Shown: positions 36,857-47,205, counted from the stretch's first letter. The stretch is DNA of 64,000 nucleotides from Streptomyces sp. DvalAA-43 (GCF_900091725.1 NZ_FMBW01000039.1:186001-250000), one strand, 5' to 3'. Notes: generated by a model from the letters alone, not told the origin. Numbers and translations: made by a program.

Positions 36857-39800
36857 ATGGGGCCGAAGATGTCTGCACGTCAGGCACAGAGCACACTGCT
36901 GCCGCCACCGTCTGCCGCCCGCTCCGGACCGGTGCTGCAGGTTCTGGGGCCCATGTCGGCCCAGTACGGAGGGCACGACATCCCACTCGGCCCGCCACGT
37001 CGCAGAACGCTGCTCGCGCTCCTGCTGATCAGGCTGGGCCGGGTCGTCCCCACCACCGTGCTCATCGAGGAGCTCTGGCGGGAGGAGCCGCCCCGGCGGG
37101 CCGTCGCCACCCTGCAGAGCCATATCTCCCATCTGCGCCGGGCACTGGCCCCCGCGGCCGGCCCCGACCGGTCGGCGGTCCTCCGCTACCGGGCCCCCGG
37201 ATACGTCCTCGAACTGCCTCCGGAGCAAGTGGACGTCCACCAGTTCGAGCAGCTCTTCTCCACGGGGCGGCGTTCCCTCTCCCGCCAGGATCCCGTCGCG
37301 GCCCGCGACCGGCTCACCCGGGCGCTCGCGCTGTGGCGCGGCTCCCCCTATGCCGAGTTCATCACTCACCAGCCGCTCGCCGACGAGAGCACCCGGCTGG
37401 AACAGGTCCGGCTCACCGCCCTGGAAGCCTCCGCGGAGGCCGGTCTCGTCCTGGGCAGGACCGCGGAGGTGGTCACGGAACTGGAACGCGAGGTACGTCA
37501 GCACCCCACCCGGGAGCGCCTGGTGGGCCATCTGATGACCGCGCTGTTCCGATCGGGCCGTCAGGCGGAGGCGCTGGAGGTGTACGAATGGACCCGCAGC
37601 TATCTGGTCGAGGAGTACGGCGTGGACACGACGGCCGAACTCCAGCAGCTGCACACCGCTCTTCTCCGGCAGGAACTCGGTGAGCAGCGGACACGCACCG
37701 TACTGAGTGATGAACTGCCGCTCAGGGCCACCGAATTCGCCCGGCCCATCCGGACCGTGCTGTCCGGCGGGACGGAGCGGCCGACAGAGGTGTCTCCCGC
37801 CGCCGTGAAGACCGCCATGCGCGGTGCGGGGAAGCCGCAGGAACCGGACCGTACGGCACCGGCCACGTCCACGGCCCCCGGGCTCCCCCTCTTCGAACCC
37901 GTGCTGCCGCCGCCATTGACGGGCCGGGAAAGGGAGTTGCGGCGCCTGGTCGCCGCGACGGCCGGCGCGGCGAAGGGCCGCGGACATCTTGCCTGCGTAT
38001 TCGGCTCGTCCGGGCTGGGCAAGTCCCACCTCATGATGGAACTCGTCCAGCGCCTCCAGAGTGTCGACGAGAGCATAGAGACGGTGCGGAGCAGCTGCTT
38101 CTCCGGCGAGGGGGTCCCGCCGTACTGGCTGTGGACCCAGGTGCTGCGCCGACTGTCGGCGGCGCGACCGGACGCCTTCGAGGCGGCTGCCGCGCCGTTC
38201 GGCTCGCTGCTCGCGTCGCTGCTGCCCGGATACACCGGGAACGGCCACGGCCCCGACGGCTCGCCAAGCCCTTTCCGGGTTCACGACGCGCTCTGCGAAG
38301 TGCTGCTCTCGCTGGCCGCGCAGAGGCCGCTGGTGCTGCTGCTGGAGGACGTGCACTGGGCGGACACCGTCTCCCTGGACCTGCTCCGGCTGCTGACCAC
38401 CCGCCGCCAGGGGCACCCCCTCAGCATCGTACTGACCGGCTGGGACCTGGAGGCCTGGCCCGATGCCTCGCGGTTCGGGGTGATGACCGAGGTGCTCAAG
38501 GGTCCGGACGCGGAGATCCTGCGGCTCGCCGGCCTGGCCCGCTCGGACATCGCCACGCTGGTCGACGCGCACGCGGGTCCGGGCGTCGACGAGCGGGTCA
38601 TCGATGCGCTGCACCGCCAGAGCACGGGCAGTCCGTACTTCGTCCTGCAGATGCTCTCCCTGCTCTGCGACGCCAGGGACCTGCGCGAGCCCGGTGCCAC
38701 GGACGAGATCCTCACCCTGATCGTGACGTGCGCGCGCAAGGTACTTCGCCAGGAGTTCGCCATGCTGCCGGAACCGGTCCTGCGGCTTCTCCGTCTCTGC
38801 GCGGTCGTCGCACCCGATATCGACCTGGACGCGGTCTGCCGTGCCACCGGCGGCAATTCGGCCATCGCGCTCGTGGAGTCGGCCGTCCGGTACGGTCTGC
38901 TCGCTCCTGACCGGCAGCGCACCGGACGGCTCCGCCTCGGCCCTCCCCAGGCCAAGGAGGTGCTGGTCGGCGAGCTGACGGAGGAGGAGCGCCAACGACT
39001 GCACGCGCGATACGCCGATGCGCTGTCCCCGTACGTCAAGGTCGGGGGCGATCCGGCGGAGACCGAGCGCGTCGCCCACCACGCCTGGCTCGCCAAGGAC
39101 GTCATGCCCGCGAAGCGGGTGCTGCCCTGGCTCCTGCGCGCGGCGGAGAACGCGGAACTGCGCCTGGCCTCCGAGGAGCGCGAGATGTGGCTGCGACGCG
39201 CGGTCGGCATGGCCGGCGCACTGCCCGACGGCACGACCGCCCGCGACCTGAAGCAGCGGCTCCACCTGGAGCTGGGCCATGTACTGGGCCAGGTACGCGG
39301 CTTCGGTGACGCCGAGGCGGAGGCGGAGATCACCCGGGGATGCGCCCCTCATTCGGCGCCTCATGCGCCGGACGACCCGGCGGTCCTGTCGATGCTGGCC
39401 ATGTCGCTTCTCGTCCGCGGCCGCTACGACGAGTCACGGCGGCTGTCCGTCCTGCTGAGGAACATCGCCGAGCGCACCGACGGCCCGACGGCCCGGCTCG
39501 GCGCGGCGTACGGCGAGGGTATGGCGCTGCTCGCCCGCGGGCACCTGCCCGATGCGCTCAAAGAGCTGGAACACGGCGCGGAACTGGCGGAACGCCTCGC
39601 CCGCGAGGGCCGATTACCGGATGGAATGTACCGGTCCGACCCACGCGTCTACTTCCGCTGCTACTGCGTCCTCGCCCACTGGCTGCTCAACGACCGCGCG
39701 GCGGCCGCGGAGCAGCGCCGTCGCCTGCTGCGGCTGACGCGGCACGAGGGCAGACCGTGGGACCGGATCCAGGCCCTCTACGTCGACGCGGTCGTGGCCG

Positions 39801-40198
39801 CATGGGAAGGCGACGTGGAGACCGCACGGGCCTCCGGTACCGAGGGCGTCGGGCTGGCCGTCGAGCACGGGTTGTCCTACTGGAAGGCCATGGTCCATCT
39901 GCCGCTGGGCTGGGCACTCACGTACACCGGCCGCCGGGAGGGGATCTCCGCCATGAAGAACGCACTGGCCGAACTGCGGCGGTCCAGGACGAACATACGT
40001 CTCCCGCTCCACCTGGGGCTGCTGGCCCAGGCCCAGCACCACGCCGGGCAGCGGGAGGACGCCGTGGACACCCTGCGCACCATGGTCGCGGTGGTCGAGC
40101 ACCGGCGCGAGTACGCGTACCTCAACTCCGCGCTGCCTGCCACGCACCTGCTGCACGAACTTCTGGGCCCGGAGTCGACAGAAACGGTACTGCCGTGA
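36857..40198 (+). CDS. SARP-type cluster regulator with NTPase domain
   Basis: 1,113 residues. An OmpR-type winged helix (about 28-115; ...LLALLLIRLGRVVPTTVLI, LQSHISHLRRAL) and a bacterial transcriptional activator domain (about 120-275) form a SARP. An AAA/NTPase module follows with Walker A GSSGLGKS (383-390) and Walker B LVLLLEDVHWAD, then a helical TPR-like C-terminus. No C-terminal LuxR helix-turn-helix is seen, unlike LAL regulators. A TTA codon lies at L920. Start ATG 36857 has a weak GAG site; the ATG four codons on is an alternative. It is probably the pathway-specific activator of the divergent PKS operon. Confidence 0.92.
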   Translation: MGPKMSARQAQSTLLPPPSAARSGPVLQVLGPMSAQYGGHDIPLGPPRRRTLLALLLIRLGRVVPTTVLIEELWREEPPRRAVATLQSHISHLRRALAPAAGPDRSAVLRYRAPGYVLELPPEQVDVHQFEQLFSTGRRSLSRQDPVAARDRLTRALALWRGSPYAEFITHQPLADESTRLEQVRLTALEASAEAGLVLGRTAEVVTELEREVRQHPTRERLVGHLMTALFRSGRQAEALEVYEWTRSYLVEEYGVDTTAELQQLHTALLRQELGEQRTRTVLSDELPLRATEFARPIRTVLSGGTERPTEVSPAAVKTAMRGAGKPQEPDRTAPATSTAPGLPLFEPVLPPPLTGRERELRRLVAATAGAAKGRGHLACVFGSSGLGKSHLMMELVQRLQSVDESIETVRSSCFSGEGVPPYWLWTQVLRRLSAARPDAFEAAAAPFGSLLASLLPGYTGNGHGPDGSPSPFRVHDALCEVLLSLAAQRPLVLLLEDVHWADTVSLDLLRLLTTRRQGHPLSIVLTGWDLEAWPDASRFGVMTEVLKGPDAEILRLAGLARSDIATLVDAHAGPGVDERVIDALHRQSTGSPYFVLQMLSLLCDARDLREPGATDEILTLIVTCARKVLRQEFAMLPEPVLRLLRLCAVVAPDIDLDAVCRATGGNSAIALVESAVRYGLLAPDRQRTGRLRLGPPQAKEVLVGELTEEERQRLHARYADALSPYVKVGGDPAETERVAHHAWLAKDVMPAKRVLPWLLRAAENAELRLASEEREMWLRRAVGMAGALPDGTTARDLKQRLHLELGHVLGQVRGFGDAEAEAEITRGCAPHSAPHAPDDPAVLSMLAMSLLVRGRYDESRRLSVLLRNIAERTDGPTARLGAAYGEGMALLARGHLPDALKELEHGAELAERLAREGRLPDGMYRSDPRVYFRCYCVLAHWLLNDRAAAAEQRRRLLRLTRHEGRPWDRIQALYVDAVVAAWEGDVETARASGTEGVGLAVEHGLSYWKAMVHLPLGWALTYTGRREGISAMKNALAELRRSRTNIRLPLHLGLLAQAQHHAGQREDAVDTLRTMVAVVEHRREYAYLNSALPATHLLHELLGPESTETVLP
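39614..39616 (+). other. TTA leucine codon in SARP gene
   Basis: In-frame TTA (L920) in EGRLPDGM. Places the putative pathway activator under bldA control. Confidence 0.9.
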
Positions 40199-40712
40199 CG
40201 ATCCCGGGGGCCGTGTACGACGCAGGCGGGCCGGCCGGATGATCGCGGCATCGGCGGGCCCCTCGCGGACCTCGTGTGAATAGCGCTCGCGGATGTCCTC
40301 GGCAATCACCGACCGCTCGCGGAATTCGACGGGAAAGCGGATCCGCGGGAGATCCGGGCCCGGTTGAGGATGCTCGTCCTCCAGCCGTCCATGGATCCCC
40401 GGGTGTGGTTCGCAGCCGACGAGATGTCCCCGCCGGCCGCCGAGTTCCTGGCGGCTCACGGTCGGCGCCACCGCGATGCCGACGCGGCGCTCGCCGGCCG
40501 CACCGCCTCATGCGGCCGGACCGGACCACGAGTGCGGCCACCCCTCGGGGATCACGCCGGGCTTCGCCGTACTCGGCGGGCAGCTCGCGGTGGGCGCGGG
40601 CGTACCCGCGGAACTCAGGATACTCGCCGAACAGCACGAGGACGTGAGGCAAAGGGCCACCGGCGTTCCAGATCTTGCGGGCCGGAGAGAAACTCCACAG
40701 GCGTGCTCATAG
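40199..40712 (-). pseudogene. Probable broken gene downstream of the SARP
   Basis: A good minus-strand start exists at 40710-40712 (MSTPVEFLSG) with a GGAGGGG site, but the frame soon ends. Coding-like sequence continues in other minus frames: HVLVLFGEYPEFRGYARAHR and, further on, RIRFPVEFRERSVIAEDIR, both with G/C-rich third positions. A plus-strand stretch around 40370-40510 also looks codon-biased, so orientation of the middle is unclear. Best read as a decayed gene with frameshifts. The product is not recognised. Confidence 0.4.
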
Positions 40713-40855
40713 GGCCCCTCCAACGAAAAAGTTCCCATTGCCAACGGAACCCTTATCGAATTTTTAGCAGGGCAGGCGGGCAGAACCAGCGTAAAACGGA
40801 TGACCCCGAGATGGGGGCTCCCCAACCAGCTCATCGTGGGCTTAACTTAGGTGTC
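40713..40855. promoter_or_regulatory. A/T-rich promoter region
   Basis: A compact A/T-rich stretch containing GAATTTTTAGC and CTTAACTTAGG just before the DUF6643-like start, placed to serve that gene and the broken gene on the other strand. No defined operator is seen. Confidence 0.35.
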
Positions 40856-41350
40856 ATGACCTCCCCCCGCTCCACCTACGGCGGCGGCTACTACGCCGCA
40901 CCGTCGTTCCCCGACACTCCGATCTACGACTCCCTGGTCGCGGAGCGGGGCACCCCTCAGATCGCGCCGATCCGAGTCCCTGCCGCCTATGACACCGGCA
41001 ACAGCTATCTGCCGGCTCTCCCGGCGGCGCTGCCGGCTCTTCCCGCGGCGCCTTCCCAGCCCGTTCCGTCGTACGGCTACCAGCAGCCGCCGGCTCAGCA
41101 GGGTTACGCGCCGATGCAGCCCGCTCAGTTGCAGCACGCCCCGGCGCCGTACATCCCGCAACAGCCGTCCGCGGCCCGCGGCGGATATCAGGCGCCCCAT
41201 CCGCAGCAACAGCAGCGGCCCGCGCCGGGCACGGGCTACGAGGCGATGCGTCCGGCGTCACCGCGACCGGCCCCGGCGCCGCGTCAGGCCCCGGCGCCCT
41301 CGCCCTACGAGGATCCGTACAACCGCCCGTACCAGGGCCGGGGGTACTGA
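40856..41350 (+). CDS. Pro/Gln-rich DUF6643-like protein
   Basis: 164 residues. A conserved-looking N-terminus (MTSPRSTYGGGYYAAPSF, then YDSLVAERGTPQIAPIRVP) is followed by a long Pro/Ala/Gln/Tyr-rich low-complexity tail ending YQGRGY. This matches a small Streptomyces family (DUF6643) of unknown function. No signal peptide or membrane helix. The ATG is preceded by AGGTG at good spacing. The disordered tail suggests a binding or scaffolding role, but none is known. Confidence 0.75.
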   Translation: MTSPRSTYGGGYYAAPSFPDTPIYDSLVAERGTPQIAPIRVPAAYDTGNSYLPALPAALPALPAAPSQPVPSYGYQQPPAQQGYAPMQPAQLQHAPAPYIPQQPSAARGGYQAPHPQQQQRPAPGTGYEAMRPASPRPAPAPRQAPAPSPYEDPYNRPYQGRGY

Positions 41351-41576
41351 ACCGAAGGTCACGCACGGTCGCACGGAGTCGTCGTCGAGCCATGGGGACT
41401 CGACGGCGGCTTCGGCGTTGCCGCACCGGACGGGCCGTCAGCTCGGCCGGGCGGGCGGGAACTCACGGGGGTGGCCGGTGCGTTGACCGGGGTGAGGTTG
41501 CTCTCTCTTCGCCGTCTTCCGCGTGCGAAGCATCCCGTGTCCGGCCAGGACGGACACGGAAGGGGGGTGCAGGACT

Positions 41577-42185
41577 GTGCGAGCGGTCACGGGTGTGTGG
41601 CGCTGGCGGCACAATCCCCTGCGCCGCGCCACCGACCGGCGCGAGGCGTGGGTGGCTCTTGTCGCGTTGCTCCTCATGGTGCTGGCGGCGCCTGCCCTGG
41701 GCTGGGTATGCGCGGCGCAGACCGACGACGCCCTGCAGAGATCGGTACGGGCCCAGCGGGCCGGGCGTCATGCCACCACCGCCGTCGTGGAGCGCCTGTC
41801 CCCGAGCGCGCCACGTCATGTCGCCGACCCCGAGATCTCCTCGGAGCACGCTTCGCAGACCTCGGTGGTGGCCCGCTGGAAGGCCCCGGACGGCACGAAG
41901 CGCCGCGGCACCGCGCTGACCGCCTCCCGGAGGACCGGCCCCGGCGCCCGGGTGGAGATCTGGACGGACTCCGAGGGGCGCCCGGTGCCGCGGCCCATGG
42001 ACGCCGCCACGGCCCGTGCCCATGCGGTGCTGGCCGGGATCGGGGCGATGCTGCTGGCCGCCGGACTGGTCGAGTGCATACGCCTGCTGATCGTCCGGCA
42101 CATGATGAAGGGGCGGTACACCCGGATCGACCGGGACTGGGCCGAGGCCGGTCCGGACTGGGGCCGGACGGGGACCGGCAGCTGA
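41577..42185 (+). CDS. Rv1733c-like two-TM membrane protein
   Basis: 202 residues: a short Arg-rich cytoplasmic start (VWRWRHNPLRRATDRREAW), one membrane helix (about 25-47), an extracellular stretch of about 100 residues and a second helix near the C-terminus (about 145-168). This topology and the N-terminal sequence are typical of the Rv1733c-like family widespread in Streptomyces. The GTG at 41577-41579 has AAGGGGGG and AGGA upstream; the ORF start 18 codons earlier is less likely. Function unknown. Confidence 0.75.
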   Translation: MRAVTGVWRWRHNPLRRATDRREAWVALVALLLMVLAAPALGWVCAAQTDDALQRSVRAQRAGRHATTAVVERLSPSAPRHVADPEISSEHASQTSVVARWKAPDGTKRRGTALTASRRTGPGARVEIWTDSEGRPVPRPMDAATARAHAVLAGIGAMLLAAGLVECIRLLIVRHMMKGRYTRIDRDWAEAGPDWGRTGTGS

Positions 42186-42337
42186 TCAGCTGCTGATCGG
42201 GTCAACTCCCGCCCGCCATGCGCGCTACGGTGGACCGGCCCGCCCGCTTTCCCGGTGGGCGGTCCCGCGATTCACCGCTGCCGCAAGGCCGGTGACACGG
42301 GCATCACGCACGCACGAGGTGGGGGCACAACAGCGCC

Positions 42338-44776
42338 ATGGCACAGGGCACGGTCCAGGTGACGCACACCGGCACATCGCGGTGGCGGCGCCGCACAGGC
42401 GAATACGCCTCCCTCACCGCAGCCCTGGAGGCCGCGGCCGACGGCGATGTTCTCACCATCGCACCGGGCACCTACCGGGAGAATCTGGTTCTGCACCGCG
42501 CGGTGACCCTGCGCGGGCCCGAAGGGTCCGTCGGATCCGTGCGGATCGCACCGGCCGACGGCGTACCGCTGACCATCCGCGCCGCCGCCGTCGTCTCGGA
42601 CCTCCATGTGGAGGGCCAGGACTCGACGGCCCCCGCGCTGCTGGTCGAGGACGGCGCACCGGAGATCGCGGACCTGCGGATCGTCACCCGGTCCGCCGCC
42701 GGGATCGAGGTCCGCGGCGCGGCCCGGCCGACCGTGCGCCGCTGCACGGTCGACAACCCCGCCGGGGTCGGCATCGCCGTACTCGACGGCGCGGGCGGAG
42801 TGTTCGAGGAGTGCGAGGTCGTCTCCGCCGGGCAGTCCGGCGTCTCGGTGCGCGACGGCGCGCATCCGCGGCTGGAGCGCTGCCGGATCCACCACGCGTC
42901 GGGCGCGGGCCTGAGCGTCACCGGGGAGGGCAGCGGTCTGGAGGGCTTCGGCTGCGAGGTGTACGAGATCAAGGGCAGCGGGATACAGGTCACCGCCCGC
43001 GCGGCCGCCCACCTCACCGACTGCACGGTGCACCGCACTTCGGCGGACGGCGTGACGCTCGACACCGACGCCGTGCTGACGCTCGCCGACTGTGACATCC
43101 ACGACATCCCGGAGAACGCGGTGGATCTGCGCTCCCGTTCGGTGCTCACCCTGACCCGCTCCACGGTGCGCCGCTTCGGCCGCAACGGCCTCTCGGTCTG
43201 GGATCCCGGGACCCGTGTCGACGCCAACCAGTGCGAGATCCACGACAGTACGGGCGACTACCCCGCGGTCTGGGTGAGCGACGGGGCGACCGTGATACTG
43301 GACTCCTGCCGGGTGCACGACGTGCCGGACGCCATCTTCGTGCTCGACCGGGGCTCGCGCGCCGATGTCGTCGACAGCGATCTCTCCCAGGTCCGCAACA
43401 CCGCGGTGTCGGTGAGCGACGGGGCGACCGCGCAGTTGGACGACTGCCGCATCCGCGAGGCGTCCACCGGCGCCTGGTTCCGCGACCACGGCAGCGGCGG
43501 CACGCTCAACAACTGCACCATCGACACGGCGCAGACCGGAGTGATCGTCACCAAGGGCGCCGACCCGACGATCGAGCGCTGCACGGTCACCGCCCCCGCC
43601 GAGGCCGGATTCTATGTCTCCGCCGAGGGCCGCGGTACGTTCCACAGCTGCCGGGTCACCGGCAGCGACGGCTACGGCTTCCATGTGATGGACGGCTGCC
43701 GTACGACGCTGACGCGTTGCCGGACCGAACGGTGCGCACGCGGTGGGTACGAGTTCGCCGAGCCGCCCGTCGCGCACGGTGACGGGCAGGGCACCGGCCC
43801 CGTCGTGGAGGACTGCACCAGCGACGAGAGCGCGCTGCGCTCCCCCGCTCCCCCGGCGCCCTCCGTCCTGACGGCGACCCAGTCGGCCCCCGGGCTGCTC
43901 GGCGGGGTCCCCGGAGAGCGTGCCGTCGAGCCCGCCCCGGCCGAGGTTCCCGCCACCGAGCCGGCGCGCACGTCGGACGCGGTGCTCGGGGAACTGGACG
44001 CGCTGGTGGGCCTGGACAGCGTCAAGCGGGAGGTGCGCGCCCTCACCGACATGATCGAGGTGGGCCGCCGGCGCCAGGAGGCCGGGCTCAAGGCCGCCTC
44101 GGTCCGGCGCCACCTCGTCTTCACCGGTTCCCCCGGTACCGGCAAGACCACCGTGGCCCGGCTGTACGGCGAGATCCTCGCCTCGCTCGGGGTGCTGGAG
44201 CGGGGGCATCTGATCGAGGTGTCCCGCGTCGATCTGGTCGGCGAGCACATCGGCTCGACCGCCATCCGTACCCAGGAGGCCTTCGACCGGGCGCGCGGCG
44301 GGGTGCTCTTCGTCGACGAGGCGTACGCCCTGTCGCCCGAGGACTCCGGCCGGGACTTCGGCCGGGAGGCGATCGACACGCTGGTGAAGCTGATGGAGGA
44401 CCACCGGGACGCGGTGGTCGTCATCGTCGCGGGTTACACCCACGAGATGGAGCGGTTCCTCACCGTCAACCCCGGTGTGGCGTCCCGTTTCTCCCGGACC
44501 ATCACCTTCAGCGACTACGAGCCGGCGGAACTGCTGCGGATCGTCGGACAGCAGGCCGACGAGCACGAGTACAGCCTGGCCTCCGGGACCGACGAGGCGC
44601 TGCTGAAGTACTTCGCCGAGCTCCCCAAGGGTCCGGCGTTCGGCAACGGCCGCACCGCGCGCCAGACCTTCGAGTCGATGGTGGAGCGGCATGCGGGGCG
44701 GGTCGCCCAGCTCGCCGAGCCGAGCACGGACGACCTCACCCTGCTCTACCCCGAGGACTTGCCGGAACTGCCCTGA
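42338..44776 (+). CDS. Parallel beta-helix / AAA+ ATPase fusion
   Basis: 812 residues. About 510 N-terminal residues are repeated short beta-strand units ([16 protein letters not shown]..., then many copies of a C-x-I/V-x-D/N pattern such as [10 protein letters not shown] and [10 protein letters not shown]), the signature of right-handed parallel beta-helix (PbH1/NosD-like) repeats. After a Pro/Ala linker comes a CbbX/SpoVK-type AAA+ ATPase with Walker [10 protein letters not shown] (597-605), Walker [11 protein letters not shown] and an arginine-containing SRFSRTITF. It likely uses ATP to remodel a partner recognised by the beta-helix. No signal peptide, so cytoplasmic. Its stop overlaps the stop of the convergent gene by 31 bp. 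Confidence 0.88.
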   Translation: MAQGTVQVTHTGTSRWRRRTGEYASLTAALEAAADGDVLTIAPGTYRENLVLHRAVTLRGPEGSVGSVRIAPADGVPLTIRAAAVVSDLHVEGQDSTAPALLVEDGAPEIADLRIVTRSAAGIEVRGAARPTVRRCTVDNPAGVGIAVLDGAGGVFEECEVVSAGQSGVSVRDGAHPRLERCRIHHASGAGLSVTGEGSGLEGFGCEVYEIKGSGIQVTARAAAHLTDCTVHRTSADGVTLDTDAVLTLADCDIHDIPENAVDLRSRSVLTLTRSTVRRFGRNGLSVWDPGTRVDANQCEIHDSTGDYPAVWVSDGATVILDSCRVHDVPDAIFVLDRGSRADVVDSDLSQVRNTAVSVSDGATAQLDDCRIREASTGAWFRDHGSGGTLNNCTIDTAQTGVIVTKGADPTIERCTVTAPAEAGFYVSAEGRGTFHSCRVTGSDGYGFHVMDGCRTTLTRCRTERCARGGYEFAEPPVAHGDGQGTGPVVEDCTSDESALRSPAPPAPSVLTATQSAPGLLGGVPGERAVEPAPAEVPATEPARTSDAVLGELDALVGLDSVKREVRALTDMIEVGRRRQEAGLKAASVRRHLVFTGSPGTGKTTVARLYGEILASLGVLERGHLIEVSRVDLVGEHIGSTAIRTQEAFDRARGGVLFVDEAYALSPEDSGRDFGREAIDTLVKLMEDHRDAVVVIVAGYTHEMERFLTVNPGVASRFSRTITFSDYEPAELLRIVGQQADEHEYSLASGTDEALLKYFAELPKGPAFGNGRTARQTFESMVERHAGRVAQLAEPSTDDLTLLYPEDLPELP

Positions 44777-47205
44777 CTCCGCGGGACTTCGAGGCTGTCC
44801 GGTCCATCGGCCTGGCGGGGCAGGACCGGGTCGAGCCGCTCCAGCAGCGCGGCCCGCTCCTGGGCGAAGACCGGGTCGGCCTGGTAGTCCGAGTGCCCCA
44901 GGACGGCTTCGGGCAGCGGATGTTCGGGGGTCCGCCCGTAGACCAGGGGGTCCCTCAGCGGCCCGCGGTCCACCTCGGGTCCCGGTCCCTCGTCGAGCCG
45001 GACCCGGCCGCCGATCGGGTCGGTGGCCCGCCACAGGTTGCGCCAGCAGTGCACGGACCGGTGCAGCGCGTGCAGCGGTCCGGGGCCGAAGTAGGCCGGG
45101 AACCAGCGCCCGTACAGTCGCTCGATCGGCGAGCCGTAGGTGAGCAGGGCGACCCGGCTCCGGGTGTGGGCGGGCAGCTGCCAGACCGCGGACGCCGCGA
45201 GGACACTGCCCTGGGAGTGCCCGGAGATGACGAGCCTGCCACGGGTGAGCCCGGTCCAGCCTGACATCCGTGACGCCAGATCGGGGACGGCGCGCTCGGC
45301 GTAGCAGGGCGGTGCGAAGGGGTGGGCGGCGCGCGGCCAGAACGTGCCGACGTCCCAGAGGATGCCGATGGTGCGCCGGGCCGAGGCGTCGCGGTAGGCG
45401 CGGCGGCCCCAGGTGACGAAGAGTATGAAGCCGAGTCCGACCATCCAGGAGCCGGTGGACTGCGCGGCCTGGGCGACCGACTCGATGAACGGGCCGTCGC
45501 CCTTCATCGCGAGCCCGGGTACCTTTCCGCTCAGCCAGGCTCCACAGACCGCCGCCGCGCCGAGCAGCAGGGTGGCGCCGCAGACCGGGCCGAGGATCCA
45601 GGCGGCGGAGTCGGTGAGGGCGGCGGCGGCCTGGATCCGGGCGATCTGCCGGGTGCGGGCGGGCTCCGGGCGTTCCTCCTCGTACTCCCGGTCGATGCCG
45701 GGCTCCAGGGCGCGGGCGGCGAGCCAGGTCCGTACGAGCAGCAGGAGGGCGGGGACGGCCAGCAGTGCCAGGAGCACGGGAATGACCGATGCCTGCCAGC
45801 TGAGCAGCACCGGCGGCCCCTCGATGACGGAGCTCCGGCCCATGCCTGGGGTGCCGGGGCCGTCCAGCCAGTCGGCGACGCGCTGGGAGACACCGCCGCT
45901 CATGACCCCGCCGAGGGCGCAGGCGAGCATCGCGACGACGGGGCCGCCGAGCCCGAACATGACGGTGCGGGGTTCGGGGGTCCGGCGGTAGAGGCCCAGT
46001 GACACCAGGGCGAGTACGACGACGAGTGCCCCCTGGCCGACGGTGACGACACTGAAGGCGAGATCGCCGGGCAGGGCACCGGAGGAGACCCAGTCGGGGC
46101 GGGACCAGGCGGCGTAGGCCGCGGCGAGGACGAGCAGGGCCAAGGCGGCGCCGGGCAGATAGGTGATGAGGGCGCGGTCGAGCCGGTTGTCGAGGCGCCG
46201 TTCGCTGCGGCCCCGTCGGCAGACCACCCAGACCACGACGAACGCGCCCAGGACCAGTGCCGTCTCGATCAGCCGGCCGATGATGCCGGGCACCGGGCCG
46301 GTGACGGCGCGGTCGTGGCGGGCGGCGGCGCCGGCGACCGATGCGGCGACGGTCAGGAATCCGGCGGCGGTGTGGGCGGCGCGCAGCCGGGCGACCAGTC
46401 GGCGGCCGTACCAGAATCCGGGCCGTCCGAGGGCGGGACGGCCGAACGGCGTGGTGCCGGCGGAGGCCGGTGAGGGGTCGGGCTCCGCGTCGGGGTCGTC
46501 GTCCGGTTCGGTTCCGGCGAGCGGGCGCTGTGACTCGTACGCGCTCCAGGTCCGGTTGGACAGGAACCACAGGAGCACCACCAGGGCGGCGGGCACCAGG
46601 GCGGCGAGGGCGAGCCTGCGGCCCGGCTGGGACCACCAGCCGCCCTGTGCCGTGGAGAGGAAGCCGAGCCAGGACCGCTGGTTGGAGCAGTCAGGTACAC
46701 CGGCGCACTGCCAGGCGGTCAGATCGAGCGCGACCTCGCAGGCCGCCGCGGTCAGCAGGACGGTGAGGCTGAGCGCGACGAGCCGGACGAGGACGCCGTA
46801 CAGGCGCACGGCCCTGGTCCGGGAGCGGGCGGTGGGGCGCATCCAGTGGGCGAGGTTGACCACCATGAACGGGAGCAGCAGCAGCCACAGGGCACGGGAG
46901 CCGTTGCCGGAGGTCAGGTTGGACCAGCAGTAGGCCTCGGGAATGGGCCGGTCGCGGTACCGCTCCGGGTGCTGTTCGGCGTCCGTGTCCTCGGCCCGCC
47001 GGTAGATGGCGGCGGTCGCGTCGCCGGTGATGCGGACCGTACGCGGATCGTCGAGCATCTCCTGGGGGGTGGCGCCGCCCACGCCGTGGACCAGCAGTTC
47101 CAGCGCGGGCCCCGGACTCTGCGGGGCCTGGGTGGCAGGTGGCACTGGAGTGACTCGCTCTCTCGTTCGTGGGGGGAGTTGGGGGGAGTGCTGACGCGTG
47201 GTCAC
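44746..47205 (-). CDS. Multi-spanning membrane protein with alpha/beta-hydrolase (lipase-like) domain
   Basis: 819 residues. The N-terminal [16 protein letters not shown] is an oxyanion-type strand-loop; several hydrophobic helices follow across the middle. The C-terminal third has the nucleophile elbow GHSQGS in [16 protein letters not shown] and then [12 protein letters not shown]. Esterase or lipase activity facing the membrane is plausible; the substrate is unknown. The GTG at 47203-47205 lacks a ribosome binding site, and a GTG 20 codons in is an alternative. It is divergent from the DeoR gene and overlaps the AAA+ gene tail to tail. Confidence 0.75.
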   Translation of the reverse strand: MTTRQHSPQLPPRTRERVTPVPPATQAPQSPGPALELLVHGVGGATPQEMLDDPRTVRITGDATAAIYRRAEDTDAEQHPERYRDRPIPEAYCWSNLTSGNGSRALWLLLLPFMVVNLAHWMRPTARSRTRAVRLYGVLVRLVALSLTVLLTAAACEVALDLTAWQCAGVPDCSNQRSWLGFLSTAQGGWWSQPGRRLALAALVPAALVVLLWFLSNRTWSAYESQRPLAGTEPDDDPDAEPDPSPASAGTTPFGRPALGRPGFWYGRRLVARLRAAHTAAGFLTVAASVAGAAARHDRAVTGPVPGIIGRLIETALVLGAFVVVWVVCRRGRSERRLDNRLDRALITYLPGAALALLVLAAAYAAWSRPDWVSSGALPGDLAFSVVTVGQGALVVVLALVSLGLYRRTPEPRTVMFGLGGPVVAMLACALGGVMSGGVSQRVADWLDGPGTPGMGRSSVIEGPPVLLSWQASVIPVLLALLAVPALLLLVRTWLAARALEPGIDREYEEERPEPARTRQIARIQAAAALTDSAAWILGPVCGATLLLGAAAVCGAWLSGKVPGLAMKGDGPFIESVAQAAQSTGSWMVGLGFILFVTWGRRAYRDASARRTIGILWDVGTFWPRAAHPFAPPCYAERAVPDLASRMSGWTGLTRGRLVISGHSQGSVLAASAVWQLPAHTRSRVALLTYGSPIERLYGRWFPAYFGPGPLHALHRSVHCWRNLWRATDPIGGRVRLDEGPGPEVDRGPLRDPLVYGRTPEHPLPEAVLGHSDYQADPVFAQERAALLERLDPVLPRQADGPDSLEVPRSQGSSGKSSG

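Noticed and set aside
42179..42192. Palindrome CAGCTGATCAGCTG as an operator
   Set aside because: Overlaps the stop codon of the Rv1733c-like gene and has no loop or partner site; likely chance.
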